Source of the DNA: Xylaria sp. FL1777
Lineage: Eukaryota; Ascomycota; Sordariomycetes; Xylariales; Xylariaceae
Direction of reading: 5' to 3'
Assembly (NCBI GenBank): GCA_022578965.1
Contig: MU400619.1
Location: 1-64,000 of the forward strand
DNA: 64,000 nt
Within the stretch, counting starts at the first letter, position 1. Each line of letters begins with the position of its first letter. A model generated the notes under the pieces. The model saw only the letters and a program-made list of their open reading frames with translations. It searched no databases and was not told the origin of the DNA. This document shows, piece by piece, positions 61,686 through 64,000 of this stretch. The position numbers and the translations under genes are program-made.

Positions 61686-63999
61686 TGTAATAAAATAGTT
61701 AATATACATATTATTATTTTTATGTAAAACAAAGCACTTGCTTTAATATTAGCTATAACTAAGCAATAATGTTAGCTAAAACAAAATAGCATAAGTAGCA
61801 TAACTGCTTAAAAGCTTTATATAATAGTATTAAAACTGTACTATATTATTGCAGCTTGTATTTTTTGCTTAGTATAATAGCTTGCACTTTATAACTAAAG
61901 TATATTTGCTTAAGTTTTGCAAATTTGTGTAATAAGCATTAAAGCAAAAGGAGATTTCTTTATATTAAGCATTTCGTTTGTTATTTGCGTAAACAAAAAT
62001 AAATAAACAAAACGCAACATAACGTAAGTAAGTCCAACCTTTGCAAAGAATTAATCTAACAAAATCCTTTTCGAAATTTTACATTAAAACAATTATAAAA
62101 ACATGTTAACATTAATTATAATACCTTAAAACAAAGGCCATAAAATTTAATACATTTGTTAATAATTAATGTAATGCTAATTTTAAACTTTGCAGTATTC
62201 TTAAGATAAAACTTAGGTTTTATAGCATAACAATAATACTAGCATATAAAAGAATATCTAAAGACGTTTATATAAATTACAACTTGCGCTAAAAAAAAAA
62301 AGCAATAGCAAACAAGTGTTTATTTTAGTTTATAACCTTTACAGCCTTTAATAATAATCTATAAGCAGCAATCTTTAAATAAAAACTATACTTTTTTGTT
62401 AAAACGATTTATATACACTGCGCAATTTCATGCTTATAAATAGTAAAAGCGTTGCTAGCAAAAAAACTCATTTATGTGCTATTACAAATAGCTAAGTTTT
62501 ACATATTATAAATATTTACCTAAGTATTTTTAAATATGTTACAAGTTTTTTGCACGTTATAACTATATATATAAGTAGCAATTAGCTTTACATTAATGTT
62601 TTAGTTTTTATTTATTTAAATTACTTAAGCTATATAAAGCATAAAAATAACTTAAAGTAAAAAAAATATTACTTTTGCTGTTATTTTTTCTATAGTTTAC
62701 ATATAATTTAAAATTTAAAATAATTAGTAAAAAACAGTAGTAGCTTTATATATATGCAAGTTATTTATTTATTTTAAGCTAAGCTAAAACATAAATAAAT
62801 AAATCATTAGTAAAATTACTAAACTAACTTATGCCTTAAGCACAATTAATAAAAAGCATTTATTAAACAGTTTAATTTAAAAGTAAATATAAGATAATAT
62901 ACAAAAGCGCTACTATAAAATCCCGTAACTAAAAGAAATAATAAGCAGCTATTTTGCTGTATATATATATATATAACCTTACTTCTTGTAGCACTTTATC
63001 TTTTAATAAAACGTCCGTTTTATAACTTTTAAAAACAATAAATCACTTATTAAAAAACTTATATTTATACTTAGCAAATGATTAATTATAACTATAATTA
63101 GTCAAAGAACCTCTTTGCTTATAAAAACGGAATTATAGCATTAATTAGCAATAAGTTTGCTAAAAGACCTTTAAATCTAACCTTTAAAATTACTTTAAAC
63201 TGCTTTACTTATAAAAACAAAGTAAAAAAGGCCGTAAAACTTAAAAAGAAAATTTATATCCTAAGCTTAAGCTAATTTAATAGAATTTTTTTAACTACTT
63301 TTTAATTTTTTTAAACTATTTTTTTTCTATTACGTTAAGTTTATATAACAACAGATTTTTAAGCATTTTTTGCTTTAAAGCCTTTAATTCTACCTACTTT
63401 AATCCTTTAGCGCCTATTAAACCTATATAATATAGCAACCTCCCTTAAACCTTAAAATTTACTACTAAAGCAAAAAAAAACTAACTAAAATACATTAAAA
63501 AAATGTTTAATTAGCTTACAAAAAGCCAAACCTTATTTTACTATTAAAGCTTTTTTTGTTACTTACGCTTAAGCTAAATAAAACAAAAAATACTATTTAA
63601 AAACAACTAATATTTGTTAATACTTAAGTTTTAATGTTTTAACTATAAATATTCCTTTAAATTTAAACTTAATCTTTTTTTATTACTATTTAAAAATCAG
63701 GAAAAACAGCTAGCTTATAATTAAAACAACAAATTAGCCTTAGAAGTACTTAAAGCAGGTTTAAATACTTTACTACTAAGCAATCTTGCAAAAAAGCAAT
63801 CTTGCTTTTTTGCTTTAAGCAAAAATTCGATTAAAAGATTTAAATAGCACTACTATAGCTTTTTAGCGTTTATAAAAGCATGCTTTAAAAATAAATCCCT
63901 AAAAATAGTTTACGCTAAACTATATAATTAATTAACAAAAACCCGATTTTTATAATAAAGTTTTATACTTTTGCTTTATTTGTTTTGTATTAATTCTAA
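61686..63999. other. AT-rich decayed DNA to the window edge
   Basis: The sequence has no array or long frame apart from one short open phase noted separately. A TA dinucleotide run lies at 62961-62975. Confidence 0.55.
63102..63305 (+). pseudogene. Short open phase, possible fossil exon
   Basis: The phase from 63102 is open for 57 codons to TAA at 63273 and then for about ten more to the next TAA. It reads Asn-Leu-Phe-Ala-Tyr-Lys-Asn-Gly and then Lys-Arg-Pro-Leu-Asn-Leu-Thr-Phe. This is more varied than the compositional frames and includes one Gly. It has no ATG. It may be a fragment of a decayed gene. It is too short for a family call. Confidence 0.25.
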
Positions 64000-64000
64000 A

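Noticed and set aside
1..63999. Telomere or subtelomere end
   Set aside because: I saw no run of TTAGGG/CCCTAA or another short telomere-type G-rich repeat. The 95-bp array at the left edge is not telomeric in form.
1..63999. Mitochondrial or plastid genome, or an apicomplexan or Dictyostelium chromosome
   Set aside because: Those AT-rich genomes carry dense, long open frames, tRNAs or rRNAs. None is present in 64 kb here, and the TAA/TAG-saturated phases fit decay better.

Overview
This window is a gene desert of extremely AT-rich DNA. I see no intact protein-coding gene, tRNA, rRNA or CRISPR array on either strand. The look is that of an AT-rich heterochromatic block of a filamentous ascomycete whose repeats were degraded by repeat-induced point mutation (RIP, C-to-T in repeated DNA). 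TpA outnumbers ApT (9 to 5 at 39601-39660 and 11 to 5 at 12901-12960, counted by hand). CpA and TpG are scarcer than ApC and GpT (4 to 6 in the first sample). TAA and TAG are everywhere while TGA is rare. Surviving G and C sit mostly in GpC steps. The taxon is inferred from this signature, because no marker gene is present. A centromere, a pericentromeric block or another AT-isochore would all fit.

Layout: 1-580 is a 95-bp tandem array cut by the left edge. 581-5680 is decayed sequence with hairpins and a 75-bp duplication. 5684-5925 is a 52-bp array. 6100-7600 is a somewhat less degraded island. 8011-10010 holds two interleaved medium-length repeat families, and 10121-12230 holds four dispersed copies of another. 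15.9-20.4 kb is a dense run of minisatellites with periods of 58, 62/69 (131-bp dimer), 79, 16, 10, 54/61 (169-bp trimer) and 18 bp. 23.3 kb carries a 12-bp array. 28.5-31.7 kb and 39.5-41.3 kb contain long frames interrupted only by TAA/TAG, which look like fossil coding sequences. 44.2-45.0 kb, 50.8-51.0 kb and 53.2-58.1 kb hold further arrays. 58.6-60.4 kb and 63.1 kb show more fossil-like frames, and the rest is featureless AT-rich DNA.

The longest ATG/TTG-type open frames (about 60-114 codons) fall in two classes. Some are artefacts of tandem arrays whose period is a multiple of three (18987-19232, 20007-20351, 23239-23457) or cycles through frames (17523-17768, 50779-51045). The others are stop-free pieces of fossil frames. 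The fossil frames nearly lack Gly, Asp, Glu and Trp. That is expected after G-to-A and C-to-T decay and argues against a living genome that reads TAA/TAG as Gln. Nothing here works as a gene system. The interest lies in repeat architecture: two higher-order repeat arrays, three 18-bp arrays sharing one core, a gradient of decay across one array, and an 18-bp perfect palindrome inside a dispersed repeat. All counts were made by eye and should be recomputed.
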